Source of the DNA: Peromyscus leucopus
Taxonomy: Eukaryota > Chordata > Mammalia > Rodentia > Cricetidae
DNA length: 64,000 nt
Direction of reading: 5' to 3'
NCBI RefSeq assembly: GCF_004664715.2
Contig: NC_051070.1
Location: 42,310,456-42,374,455, forward strand
Position 1 is the stretch's first letter, and each line of letters starts with the position of its first letter. The notes beneath the pieces were generated by a model. That model did no database searches. It was not told the origin of the DNA and saw only the letters and a program-made list of their open reading frames with translations. Shown piece after piece: positions 34,121-43,300 of this stretch. The position numbers and the translations under genes were made by a program.

Positions 34121-35960
34121 CAGGAAACCCCCAAATAACTCAGGCTACTGTCAAGAATATAGGTGTTCTCCATGAGCTGACAAAACAAAGCCTTGTTTTT
34201 GAAGACCACACCTTCATAACACATTGAACATGGAAACATCAAGCTGATGCTTACACTCCTAAGTTCTAGCATCTTTGATAGAGGAAGGTACTCAGAATGC
34301 TACCCAAAGAGAAACATAAACACAAACAAAGCCAATAACCCTTTGATCTATAATGGTTTCCTGTCTACAAGATATGCTAGTGCAATGACAGCACAACTTT
34401 TGTGAAAATAACTGACCAATATCTGATATATATTAAGGCCCCTCCACAACCCGGAATCCATTCCTGACACTGTTTGATGACAATAGCCCAGGGACCTAGG
34501 GGAAACTCAAATACTACTGTTACTACTATTGCAAAAAACAAAATGACATTCTGCTATACTCATCAATCAGTACCTTGCTCAGCCATAATCAGAGAAGCAG
34601 ATAAGAACAAATACAGATACCCAGACCCAGACAACATACAGAGAGTGAGAAACCTTGGAACACTCAGCTCTAAATGGGAAGTCTCCATCAAATGTCTCCT
34701 CTCATGCTTAGGAGCCCTGAGGAAGAAGAAGCAGAATGAGTACAAGAGCCACAGGGGATGTAGGACACAAAGAAATCATATCCTTTGAAATCAACAGGAT
34801 TGATGTGCTTATGAACCCACAGAGACTGAGGCAGTATGCACAGGGCCTGCATGAGTCTGTAACCATGGAGGCCTAGTACTGAAAGAAGTAGAAATATGTT
34901 CCCATTCCTAATCCTGAAGCAGTCTCTAATAGGGGACCACTTGCAAATAAAAATTTAGTTCCCTCTAATGGATACTCACTGGGGAACAAACTACCCTTAA
35001 GAGTAGCTGAATAAGCTGTAACCCTTAGGAGAACAGGCCCTGCACCTCACCTGGGAAACACAGTAGAGCCAACCCTGATATTGAAGGCGTGAGTGAGCCA
35101 GCTCTGAAGTTGTGAGTGGAGAGCTATCCCCATTACTCATCTGTCTTGTGGTGGCATGAGCAGAGATAGGTACCTTCCCCTCCCGCTCATCAATGCCTGA
35201 GGCAGGTGGGAGGGCTCGCTCTGAAGTCCTAAGAGTGGGAGAGCTGCTCCTGCCTCCCACCAGCTGCAACACCCAAAAGAGTGTACATCACTTACCTGGG
35301 CAGCACAGTACAGCCAAACCTGTTGTTGGAGGTGTGAGAGAACTCACCCTGGGGATGTGAAAGCAGAAGAACTTGTTCTACCCCTTGCCCATCACTGCAA
35401 GGGATGAACTAGCCATGGAAATGCTGGAGAACTCCCCCTGGTGGTGAAAACAGGAGAGATCTGGCAGGCTGGACAACCCTGCCACTACCCAGGCCCAGAA
35501 CCAGAGTTATATGTAGTAGGCCCACCCCAGCATCCACTCCTTCTGTGATGTGCTGGAGCAGGAGGAGTGGGAGTGGTGTCAGTCGTGTTCCCCAGGGCTA
35601 CAGGATCTCCATGACACAGGGGCAGAAGCAGGATGTCCAGGGAGAATCCCAGTGAGGGCCCAGCGGCAATGGTATAGCTGAGACCAGAGGCCTTGAACCA
35701 GACCAATAATTCTTCATGATGAATGAATGCCTGCATGTAAAAATGTTTGAATAAAGGGTTTATTGCATGATTGACTGTGTCACACTGCAGCTTCCATGAT
35801 GAGATTTTCTCCTTCTCCCCCTTGCCCCCCCCCTTTTTTCCTTTTTTCTCTTAAATTTTATTTTGTTTTATTCTGGGGAAAAAGGGGATGGGTGGGATCT
35901 GGAGACCTGCTGTGAAAGGTACAAAGAATAAATAAAAAGAAAGTTTAAAAAAAGATTAAA
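34121..35960 (+). mobile_element. L1 3' UTR of the same element
   Basis: 'GTGTTCTCCATGAGCTGACA'-type sequence follows ORF2 directly, with 'GAAGACCACACCTTCATAAC' next. 'GGCAGTATGCACAGGGCCTG', 'TCTCTAATAGGGGACCACTT' and a G-rich stretch come later, ending in 'GTACAAAGAATAAATAAAAA'. At roughly 1.8 kb it is an unusually long 3' UTR containing several near-repeated GAGAGCTG/GAGAACT blocks at 35.0-35.5 kb. Frames of 91-104 codons inside it are not genes. Confidence 0.75.
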
Positions 35961-36104
35961 CTGTGTGAAAAGAAGTTACTAATGAAGGGATCAGCAGGAA
36001 CTAAAAACTTCATCCACTCAAATAACCATGACAGTGGCTGTATTTTACCATTCATCCTAACAAATAATTGAAGAAATTAAGAAAAGGGATTAAAAAAATA
36101 ATGG

Positions 36105-36650
36105 CTGAATATCCAGCAGTAGATGGTCAACAAAAAATGAACTCAAAGACATGACTGGATCTTCCTTGTCTCATTGTGTCATTCCAGGGCTCTTTTATTT
36201 TATATAATACTATATATATATATACATATATAATATACATTTACACATATAACATATGTTTATATATTATATATTTACATGATATATAATATATATGTGT
36301 GTATTTCTTCTCTCTTTTTATTCTACAGGTCCTCTGCTTATATATTAAGCTTCCAGATGAATTTTTATGGGATTCTTGACTGTGCGAAAGAGTGGGTCTC
36401 TGCTTTTTTCACTTTCTCTTGAGATCTTTTCCTTCTGTTTTTGTCCCACTCTCATGCATTAGATTTTGTTTCATCTTATATTTTATTTTACCTTATTATA
36501 TCTTATTTTACCTTAATATCTTACTATCATCCCATAGAAGACTGTTTTCTAATGAGAGACAGAAAAGTGGTGGATACGGATGGGAGAGGAAGTTGGGAGG
36601 AATAGATGGAGAGGCAACTGCAATCAGGACATATATGAGGGGAAAATTTT
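36105..36650 (+). mobile_element. Second rodent L1 3' UTR tail, interrupted by a B1
   Basis: It starts near 'ATCCAGCAGTAGATGGTCAA', contains an AT-rich satellite at 36,204-36,302, and ends in a 'GAGGGGAAAATTTT' A/T-rich tail that resumes after the B1 at 36,822-36,850. The order repeats what is seen at 9.3 kb and 58.8 kb. The 114-codon frame at 36392-36736 runs out of this tail into the B1. Confidence 0.8.
36204..36302. repeat. AT-rich low-complexity tract
   Basis: About 100 bases of degenerate TATA/CATA repeats within the L1 3' UTR. Confidence 0.85.
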
Positions 36651-36821
36651 TTTTTTTTTTTTTTTTTTTTGTTTTTTGTTTTTTCGAGACAGAGTTTCTC
36701 TGTGTAGCTTTGCGCTTTCCTGTGACTCACTTGTAGCCAGCTGGCTCGAACTCACAGAGATTCGTCTGGCTCTGCCTCCCGAGTGCTGGGATTAAAGGCG
36801 TGCGCCACAACCGCCCGGCTA
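36651..36821 (-). mobile_element. B1 SINE, reverse orientation, with 14-base TSD
   Basis: A T-run leads into 'GAGACAGAGTTTCTCTGTGT', 'GTGCTGGGATTAAAGGCGTG' and 'CGCCACAACCGCCCGGCT'. GAGGGGAAAATTTT at 36637-36650 and 36822-36835 is the duplicated target. CpG dinucleotides are largely intact (GCGCC, CGCCCGG), suggesting a young insertion. It carries the cricetid 'TAGCTTTGCGC' variant. Confidence 0.95.
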
Positions 36822-36924
36822 GAGGGGAAAATTTTAATAAAGGGGGACAAATTACAAAAAGGTGATGAGAAAGTAGTTTAGTAGGCATGGTGCTTAGAGT
36901 GAGATTGGGCCACTTAGGCTCATG

Positions 36925-37172
36925 CATTTGCATGCTTGGTCCTGCATTGATCTGACAGGAAGGATTAGGAAGTGTGGTATTGTTAGAGTTTACGTGTTGT
37001 CATTAGTGGGGGCTTTGAGGTTTCAAAAGCCAGTTCTAGATCCAGTCTCACTGTTGTCTCTGTCTCTGTGGTTATCTCTCTGTCTCTGCCTTTCTGTCTC
37101 TCTTCATTTCTCTGTTTCGTTCTGTCTCTCTCTCTTCTCTGTCCCCCCATCTCTCTCTCTCTCTCTCTCTCT
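36925..37172 (+). repeat. Rodent medium-reiterated repeat, copy B, 5' half
   Basis: 'GACAGGAAGGATTAGGAAGT', 'GTGGGGGCTTTGAGGTTTCA' and 'CAAAAGCCAGTTCTAGATCC' parallel copy A at 7.1 kb. Its pyrimidine core has become TCTCTG/TC repeats from about 37,060. The core is then cut by a reverse solo LTR, and the 3' half resumes at 37,650. Confidence 0.65.
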
Positions 37173-37649
37173 TGTAGCTTTAGAGTTTTTTCTGCCTTGT
37201 CCACATTCAGGACAATCTCTGCCCCCCAGTCCCACACCGCTCAAACCAACCAAGTAAACACAGACACTTATATTGCTTTCAAACTGTTGCCGTGCAGCTT
37301 CTGCTAACTGTTCCTTATCTTAAATTAACATTTCCTTTTATCTTAAATAACCATTTCCATAAATCTATTCTTAAAGTAATCCATTTCTACAATCTATACT
37401 CGCCACTGCTGTGGCTTATCAGCGTCTTCACATGCTGCTGGTCTGCGGGGTGCAGCATCTCCTTCTGCTTCCTGTCTTTTATTTCTCTCTCTGTAGTCCC
37501 CCTATCTTTCTGCTACCGGCGATCAGGTTTTATTTATTGACCAATAAACAATTGACATACAGACATCCCAGCACAGCCAGTGCAGACATCTCAACACTGC
37601 ACTCAGGTCCTGTCTTCATCTCTGCCTCTTCCCCCCCGCTCCCACAGCA
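37173..37649 (-). mobile_element. Solo LTR, long subfamily, reverse, heavily indel-damaged
   Basis: Minus-strand ends TGCTGTGGGAGCG and AAAGCTACA agree with the family. All landmarks are present but many have lost single bases, often from doublets: 'TTGCCGTGCAGCTTCTGC' here versus 'TGGCCGTGGCAGGCTTCTTG' in other copies. It sits in a pyrimidine microsatellite, so no target duplication can be recognised. It also holds extra sequence near its minus-strand 5' end (37,574-37,640) not seen in the other copies. Confidence 0.8.
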
Positions 37650-37659
37650 TACGCTCCCA

Positions 37660-37706
<47 letters not shown>

Positions 37707-37925
37707 TCTCTCTGCCAGCTTTTTGTGAATCAGAATGGAAAGCTCTCAGTTACTTCTACAGCACCAAGCCTTTCTGCCTGCATAGTGTTGTTCTGCTCAC
37801 CATGCTGAAAATGGACTCACCTTTAAACTGAAAATAAACTCCCTGTTAAATGCTTTCTTTAATAAGAGTTGCCTTGGTCGTGATCTCTCTTCACAGCAAG
37901 AGAAGAGTGACTAATATAGTAGGCA
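37650..37925 (+). repeat. Rodent medium-reiterated repeat, copy B, 3' half
   Basis: After TC repeats (37,665-37,716) come 'GAAAGCTCTCAGTTACTTCT', 'ACAGCACCAAGCCTTTCTGC', 'ATAAGAGTTGCCTTGGTCGT' and 'CTCTTCACAGCAAGAGAAGA', the expected 3' end of the repeat. Frames of 83-105 codons that cross the solo LTR and this part are Ser-Leu artefacts. Confidence 0.7.
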
Positions 37926-38619
37926 AAATATTTGACTCGCAAGCAAGCACAAGGACCTGAGTTTGATGACTGATATATCAAAATATTTGTTCAGCCAATG
38001 ATTATATTTAATATCACTATTAGCAGTGCACATACTAATGTTTTATATTAAATAACTTATGTGAGAACTGCATTGTCAGTTTTGTCTTGTTATTTTATTA
38101 TACTTAAGAGGCAGAGTAGTTGAAGTGGTTGTAAAACTATTAGCTGCACAAGCTGAAGCGAATTATGCAGCTGACCATCTCACTTTGTAAATTGGGGCTG
38201 GTAACTTCTCTCTCCAGTGCTGTCAAGTGTAAGAAGTTAATATTCCATGAGCAGCATTTACCAGACATGTAGAAAACAGGTGTTTCCTGAACTCCTGGCA
38301 AAAAATAAAAATAGGAGTTCTGAAAGGGAGGTGTTGTTTTTGTACTTATGGAAGGAGTTGGAATTCACAGAATACACACCATCCTGACTCTCACCATTCC
38401 CAGAGAAGGATGCCAGAAATGTTCTAAAAGCATCAGAAAAGTAGAATAAGAAATGTCTTTGAGAGAGAATCACTTTCTCCTGATCATCCTCAAAAAATGA
38501 GGACTGTGGGGAGGATGGGATTTAAGGTTTGAGAGACCCCAAGCCTATTTCAAAAGATATTATGAATGATACATATCCATAGAGAGTATTATTCGAATAT
38601 TATCTGGAAGGCCATTTTT
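37926..38619. other. Single-copy sequence with a small SINE-like scrap
   Basis: 37,926-37,975 ('AAGCACAAGGACCTGAGTTT') resembles the tRNA-derived head of a B2/B3/B4 SINE but stops after 50 bases. The rest is unrecognised. The 71-codon minus frame at 38258-38473 is unsupported. Confidence 0.5.
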
Positions 38620-38915
38620 TACAAGACTTGAGATATGGAAACACAAAAATTACTATATATAAACAAGTGGATAAATTAAGATAGTACAGACATATAAGGA
38701 AATAATATTATTTGACTATAGAAAAGAAAAAATCTGTCAATATGTGAAAATATGGATGAAGTTTAAGGAAATTAAGATAAATAAAACAAGCCAGTAGAGG
38801 AAGACATTATCACATGACTCCATTTTAACAAGGAATATGAAACAGTCAAATTCACAGGATCACACAATTCACATAGTAATACAAAGTTCTTCAGAGCTGG
38901 AAGGAAAGGTAAACA
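38620..38915 (+). mobile_element. Ancient mammalian L1 ORF2 3' fragment
   Basis: 'CAAGTGGATAAATTAAGATA', 'GAAATAATATTATTTGACTA', 'GAAAATATGGATGAAGTTTA' and 'AAAACAAGCCAGTAGAGGAA' follow the C-terminal end of ORF2 of old L1M-type elements. The provirus at 38,922 inserted into or beside it. Confidence 0.6.
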
Positions 38916-38921
38916 GGAAGT

Positions 38922-39452
38922 TGTTGTGGAATATTATTTTAAGATGTGTTACATTTGTTTATGCTGTGGAACATTATTTAATGTTGCAAAGATGTGTTGT
39001 GTTCTTTTATGTTGCATTTGTTTAACTCTGAGAAGCTGTGTCTCTTTGCCTGCCTAAAACAACTGATCAGTCTAATAAAGAGCTGAATAACCAATAGCAA
39101 GGCAGGAGAAAGGATAGGTGGGGCTGGCACGCAAAGACAATAAATGAGAGGAAAAATCTGGTAAGAGAGATCTAGGTGTGAAAGGAGGAGTACTCCATTG
39201 GCCAGCCACCCAGCTACACATGAAAACCATGGAGTAAGAAGTAAAGAAAGGTATATAAGATAAGGATAAAAGTCCAGAGATAAAAGATAGACAGGATAAT
39301 ATAAGTTAAGAAATACTGGCTAAAATTAAGCCCCACTATGGCTGGCCATTCATAAGTAATAAGCCTCCATGTGCATACTTATTTGGGAGCTAGATAGCAG
39401 GCCCCTAAAATCCCAAAAGAACCAAAGACTGAAAAAACAAAACAAAACAATG
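38922..39452 (+). mobile_element. 5' LTR of the provirus
   Basis: It begins TGTTGTGGAATATT, slightly longer than the 3' LTR start TGTGGAATATTG, probably through slippage of TTG. It contains 'GATCAGTCTAATAAAGAGCT' with an AATAAA signal and ends in an A/C-rich stretch near 39,450. Matching segments in the 3' LTR start with 'TTTGTTTATGCTGTGGAACA'. Confidence 0.88.
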
Positions 39453-39455
39453 TTT

Positions 39456-39475
39456 TGGTGTTCCAATGTGAGGCT
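39456..39475 (+). promoter_or_regulatory. Degenerate lysine-tRNA primer-binding site
   Basis: TGGTGTTCCAATGTGAGGCT lies just inside the 5' LTR. Allowing C-to-T and G-to-A decay and one extra base, it matches the primer site for the lysine tRNA (1,2 type) used by many class II rodent elements. The changes are mostly at CpG positions, as expected for methylated, inactive sequence. Confidence 0.75.
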
Positions 39476-39583
39476 GTCAAGTATCCCTGGGGCCTGTGAA
39501 AGGTTAAAAAAAAAAAAAAAAAGAAACGGCTCCTTTAAGAGTTTTTACCTTATAGCAAGCCCTTGAGCTGTCAGTAAGTTCAG

Positions 39584-39644
<61 letters not shown>

Positions 39645-41580
39645 AAAGGTAAGTTCAAAACACCTGCCACATTGCAAGCACTGGCATTCCAGAGCTGGGT
39701 GATTGAGTGTAATTACTGGTCAAGCACACATCTGACCAGGCAGAGAGCTTTAGGCTTGGCTCTCAGAAACTAAGAAGCTGGCAGAGCCAGCCAAGAAAGC
39801 CTGTGGAGGAACCAGTGTGGATTAGCAGTTTAATGTTTGCTCACAAAGTCAAAAAATACTAAAAGATACACAGTAAAAGAAGTCTAGATGGAAGAAACTT
39901 CTATATAGTATCCAGCATGTTTTATAATGTGCATAGGCTTAAGAAAGAAAAGGGCTATTGACAATCATAGAAAGAAAGAGTTTAAAAATAATAAGGTGAA
40001 GCCTTAAAAGGGAGTAAAAGCAATATAAGAGAAAAAAGTAACAATGATGGAAATTACACAGTGAGGCTGGATCCTGTATAGTATTTTGTTGATTCTGAAT
40101 TATTTGAATGTTCATAAACAAATGACAGCTGCTGACAGACATGGAATTGTGAACAGGATTGCAAAATTGCACCATCCTAGATATATTACGGCTATCTTAA
40201 CTTTAAAAAGTAAGTAAAAAATGTATTCATCAAATGGAAGTCAAAAATGCTTTGGAGAAGAGGTTTTGTTTTGTTTCCACAGGAAACAAGAGGCTGTGGA
40301 TTTATTTCAGGTTAATATGGTTCAGGTTTGATCAGGGGAGACCTCCTGAAACTTGACAGGTGATATATATTAACAAAGGTTATAGATAGTCTTCCTAGGA
40401 CTTGCCCATTATCCTAAATTCTCTAAGGGACTTTTAAAGATGCCCTTGCTCACAGAAAACAGGAAGCAGTCTAGAGAAAATGATGACCACATTCCCAAGT
40501 ATTGAGGTGTGGGAGGCTTTTGGTTATTTGGTGGGTCATGGATGTGTGTTATAATTTAGGGGAATATAGGATAAAAAGGCAATTATTAATCTCAGGTATT
40601 TTGCATTGGCATGGGTTTTGGTATATTGATACAAACTTGAAGTTAATTTTATTACACTGTATGTATGTTTCTATTCTTGTTTGGGGTATTGAGCTTATGC
40701 AGCTCTTTTAAAAATGCAATTTATAAATAAGAAATAAGGTTAGTAGTTAATCTACACTAATCAACTTTGTAGTCATATTAGGTATGTTTTCAAAGTTTGA
40801 ATGAGTATAGTTTAGACAGAGAAATTTTCAAACACTCTAAAGACCTACATAATATGGCATTTAAAATGTTTAATAACCTAAGATTTTTCATGGCAATGAG
40901 ACTCATCTGCTTCTGGCAGCATCAATTTACTTCATAAAAAGATGATGTGCATCAAAGAAACTCCACATGGAGTTTGCTTTCATTATGGCAAGGCTTGTTA
41001 TTTGGGCAAGAAACTGCCATGACTGCTGACAGTATGTTGTATAAAGTAGACATGCAGAACATACAGGACAGTGTCTGTTAAATTTCGACAAAGCAAAGAA
41101 GGACAAAATTCCTGCTTCACAGAAGAGTCTGCCAGACATTCTGCAGGACAGACAGGAAAGTGACTGCTGAACTTTACCAATACAAGGCAGGACAGTCCTT
41201 CAAATTTCCTGCTTCACTGAAAAGTCTACCAGGTAGTCTAGGCCTATAGGTTGAAGATGAATGCCCCAATGTTGCAGAGAAACTTTTGGTGGCTGTACAG
41301 GCAGCCAAATGTCTTTCTTGTTAGGTAATATTACATTCTTATGTGGTATTTGATGGAATTAAAGACTATACAGTTAAGAGTTATATTTTATTTAGTTATC
41401 ATAGAAAGTAAATTAAGTGTAAAACTTTGGAATCATTAAAATAAGATAGTGGAGTATTTTCTCTGAACTTACTAAATACAAATGGACTGAATATTGTGAA
41501 TGTAATCCTTACTTGATAATTGATCTTATTCTCTACTGTTTTACTTTGTTAAAGTTAAAACCCTTCATTTTTATTTAGAT
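39476..41580 (+). mobile_element. Internal region of the provirus, no coding frames
   Basis: About 2.1 kb with no frame longer than 88 codons and no recognisable gag, protease, polymerase or envelope motif. It includes an A-run near 39,508 and an AG microsatellite at 39,588-39,639. Two segments at 41,045-41,130 and 41,160-41,230 repeat the themes 'ATACAGGACAGT' and 'TTCCTGCTTCACAGAAGAGT', suggesting a small internal duplication. Confidence 0.75.
39588..39639. repeat. (AG)n microsatellite
   Basis: About 52 bases of uninterrupted AG inside the provirus, downstream of the primer-binding site. Confidence 0.95.
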
Positions 41581-41593
41581 AAAAAGGGGGAAA
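41581..41593 (+). promoter_or_regulatory. Polypurine tract
   Basis: AAAAAGGGGGAAA immediately precedes the TG start of the 3' LTR at 41,594. It is the classic priming site for plus-strand synthesis, and its position fixes the 3' LTR boundary. Confidence 0.88.
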
Positions 41594-41620
41594 TGTGGAA
41601 TATTGTTTTAAGATGTGTTA

Positions 41621-41999
41621 TGATGGGCGATGGTGCTCTGTATGCTGTGAATGTGTTGCTCTGATTGGTTGATAAATAAAATGCTGATTGGCCAGTAGCC
41701 AGGCAAGGAGTATATGCAGGATAAGCCAACAAAGAGAATTCTGGGAAGAGGAAGGCTGAGTCAGGAGAGGCCAGCCCACTGTCCAGGGAGCAACATGTAG
41801 TGACACACAGGTAAAGCCATGGAACACGTGGTGACATATAGATTAATGGAAATGGGCTGAGTTTAAATGTAAGAGCTAGTCAGTAGTAAGCCTGAGCTAA
41901 TGGCCAAACAGTTTTAATTAATATATATAAGCCTCTGTATGTTTACTTGGGTCTGAGCAGTTGTAGACCGGGCAGAACACAGGAAAACATTTAGCTACA
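41621..41999 (+). mobile_element. Solo LTR, long subfamily, inside the 3' LTR, perfect TSD
   Basis: The element starts TGATGGGCGATGG, ends TTAGCTACA, and is flanked by GTGTTA at 41615-41620 and 42000-42005, an exact 6-base duplication. Removing it and one GTGTTA restores continuity with the 5' LTR of the host provirus. The body carries family landmarks 'CAGTAGCCAGGCAAGGAGTA' and 'GCCTCTGTATGTTTACTTGG'. It is therefore younger than the provirus. Confidence 0.95.
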
Positions 42000-42496
42000 G
42001 TGTTATATTTGTTTATGCTGTGGAACATTTGTTTTAGTGATGCAAAGATGCATTGCATTCTTTTATGTTACATTTGCTTAACTCTGTGAAGCTGTGCTAC
42101 TGTTCCTGTTTAAAATTCATGATTGATCTAATAAAGAGCTGAGCAGCCAATAGTGAGGCAGGAGCAAGGATAGGGACGCTGGCAGGCAGAGAGTATATAT
42201 AGGAGGAGAAATCTGAGAGGAGGAGTTCAAGGAGTAAGAAAAGAAGGGGCCAGCCACCTAATCACACAGCAAGCACAAAAGAGGGAAAGAAAAGACACAC
42301 AGAAATAGAAAAAGGTAAAAGACTAGAGGCAAAGGTATATAGAATAACATAAGCTAAGAAAAGCTGGCTATAAATATTCCAAGCTAAGGCCAGGCATCTA
42401 TAAGTAAGAATAAGTCTCCATGCAGGTATTAATTTAGGAGCTGGGTGGCAGGACCCTCAAAGAGCAAAGAACCAAAAGAGTAAAGAGTGACAGAAA

Positions 42497-42580
42497 AGAA
42501 AAGGAAAGAAAAGAAAAGAAAAGAAAGAAGGAAGGAAGGAAGGAAGGAAGGAAGGAAGGAAGGAAGGAAGGAAGGAAGAA
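42497..42580. repeat. (AAAG)n then (GGAA)n microsatellite in the 3' LTR
   Basis: AAAAG-type repeats pass at about 42,526 into 12-13 GGAA units. The two overlapping minus frames of 60-63 codons that cross it encode Pro-Ser-Phe-Leu repeats and are artefacts. Confidence 0.92.
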
Positions 42581-42606
42581 GAAGGGAAGGACCAACAACA
42601 GGAAGT

Positions 42607-43029
42607 ACTCATCCAAGAGTATGAAGTTTCACTTAAAAAAGTGAACATGTTCTAGTGAAGCTGTACAATATTGTAACTATATGGTAGGACTGTGTTATAT
42701 ACTAAGATTTGTGGAGAATAAAACTCAACACATTAAGTGTCCTTACAAAATTACAATATAATTAATATCAAGATAAATACTTAAGGGTTTCTATAATTGA
42801 AATACTATTTTATTATACCTAGAATTTCCTAAACATATATCACATTGCTTTGAGTCCATGTATGATCTACTCATATCATCTACACGAATTCATTGTTTTT
42901 TTTTTGTTGTTGTTGTTGTTTATCTTTGAAAATGCATATTTTGCCATGTAGGACTTTCCTGTTTCTGAAGTTTGTTGTTATGCTAACTTTAAAAAAATTT
43001 TACAGAGGGTGTTCCCTGAAACTGGAATA
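42607..43029. other. Single-copy sequence downstream of the provirus
   Basis: AT-rich, with a T9 run and (TTG)n near 42,897-42,920. No element recognised. Confidence 0.55.
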
Positions 43030-43300
43030 TCTCTTCTACTATACTACCTAGTTTTGTGTCAACTTGATACAAGCTAAAGTCATTTGAGTGACAGACCTAC
43101 AACAGAGGAAATATCCCTACTAGTATGACCTATTGTCAAGACTGTGGTACACTTCTTTGATTAACAATTGATATGGGAGGGACCAGTTCACTGTGGGCAG
43201 TACATGAGGTGTGGTCCTGAGTGCTATAAGAAAGCAGGCTGAGCAAGCCAATTGGAGCAAGCCAGTAAACAGCACCCTTACATTTATCTGCACTCTATGT
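43030..43300 (+). repeat. Rodent medium-reiterated repeat (third type), copy 1
   Basis: 'TGTGTCAACTTGATACAAGC', 'GTCATTTGAGTGACAGACCT', 'GATATGGGAGGGACCAGTTC' and 'GCTATAAGAAAGCAGGCTGA' follow a repeat that is common in rodent genomes. The 3' half seen in the copy at 53.4 kb is missing here. I cannot name the family with certainty. Confidence 0.65.

Larger units (their letters stand above)
41594..42600 (+). mobile_element. 3' LTR of the provirus, split by a solo LTR
   Basis: The first 27 bases (41,594-41,620) match the start of the 5' LTR. The match resumes at 42,000-42,005 and continues to about 42,490, with 'TCTAATAAAGAGCTGAGCAG' and 'GGAGCTGGGTGGCAGGACCC' as landmarks. Near the end an AAAG/GGAA microsatellite has expanded, and the LTR closes at ACCAACAACA (42,600). 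Confidence 0.9.
38916..42606 (+). mobile_element. Non-autonomous LTR provirus with both LTRs (nested)
   Basis: A complete LTR-flanked element runs from 38,922 to 42,600. Its target-site duplication GGAAGT is exact (38916-38921 and 42601-42606). Landmarks in order are the 5' LTR, a degenerate lysine-tRNA primer-binding site, about 2.1 kb of internal sequence without any long frame, a polypurine tract AAAAAGGGGGAAA, and the 3' LTR. The 3' LTR is interrupted by a solo LTR of another family (41,621-41,999). The primer site and 6-base duplication place it among ERV2/ERVK-type elements. The two LTRs are visibly diverged, so the insertion is old. The lack of gag, pol or env frames means it depended on another element for mobility. 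Confidence 0.9.

Noticed and set aside
36392..36736. 114-codon open frame ending in a hydrophobic stretch
   Set aside because: It starts in an L1 3' UTR, translates a T-run as poly-Phe, and ends in a B1.
37411..37728. 105-codon open frame on the plus strand
   Set aside because: It crosses a reverse solo LTR and a TC microsatellite and therefore has no biological coherence.
41045..41230. Repeated phrases that could suggest a small CRISPR-like array
   Set aside because: There are only two imperfect copies without regular spacing, inside a proviral internal region of a vertebrate genome. A local duplication explains them.
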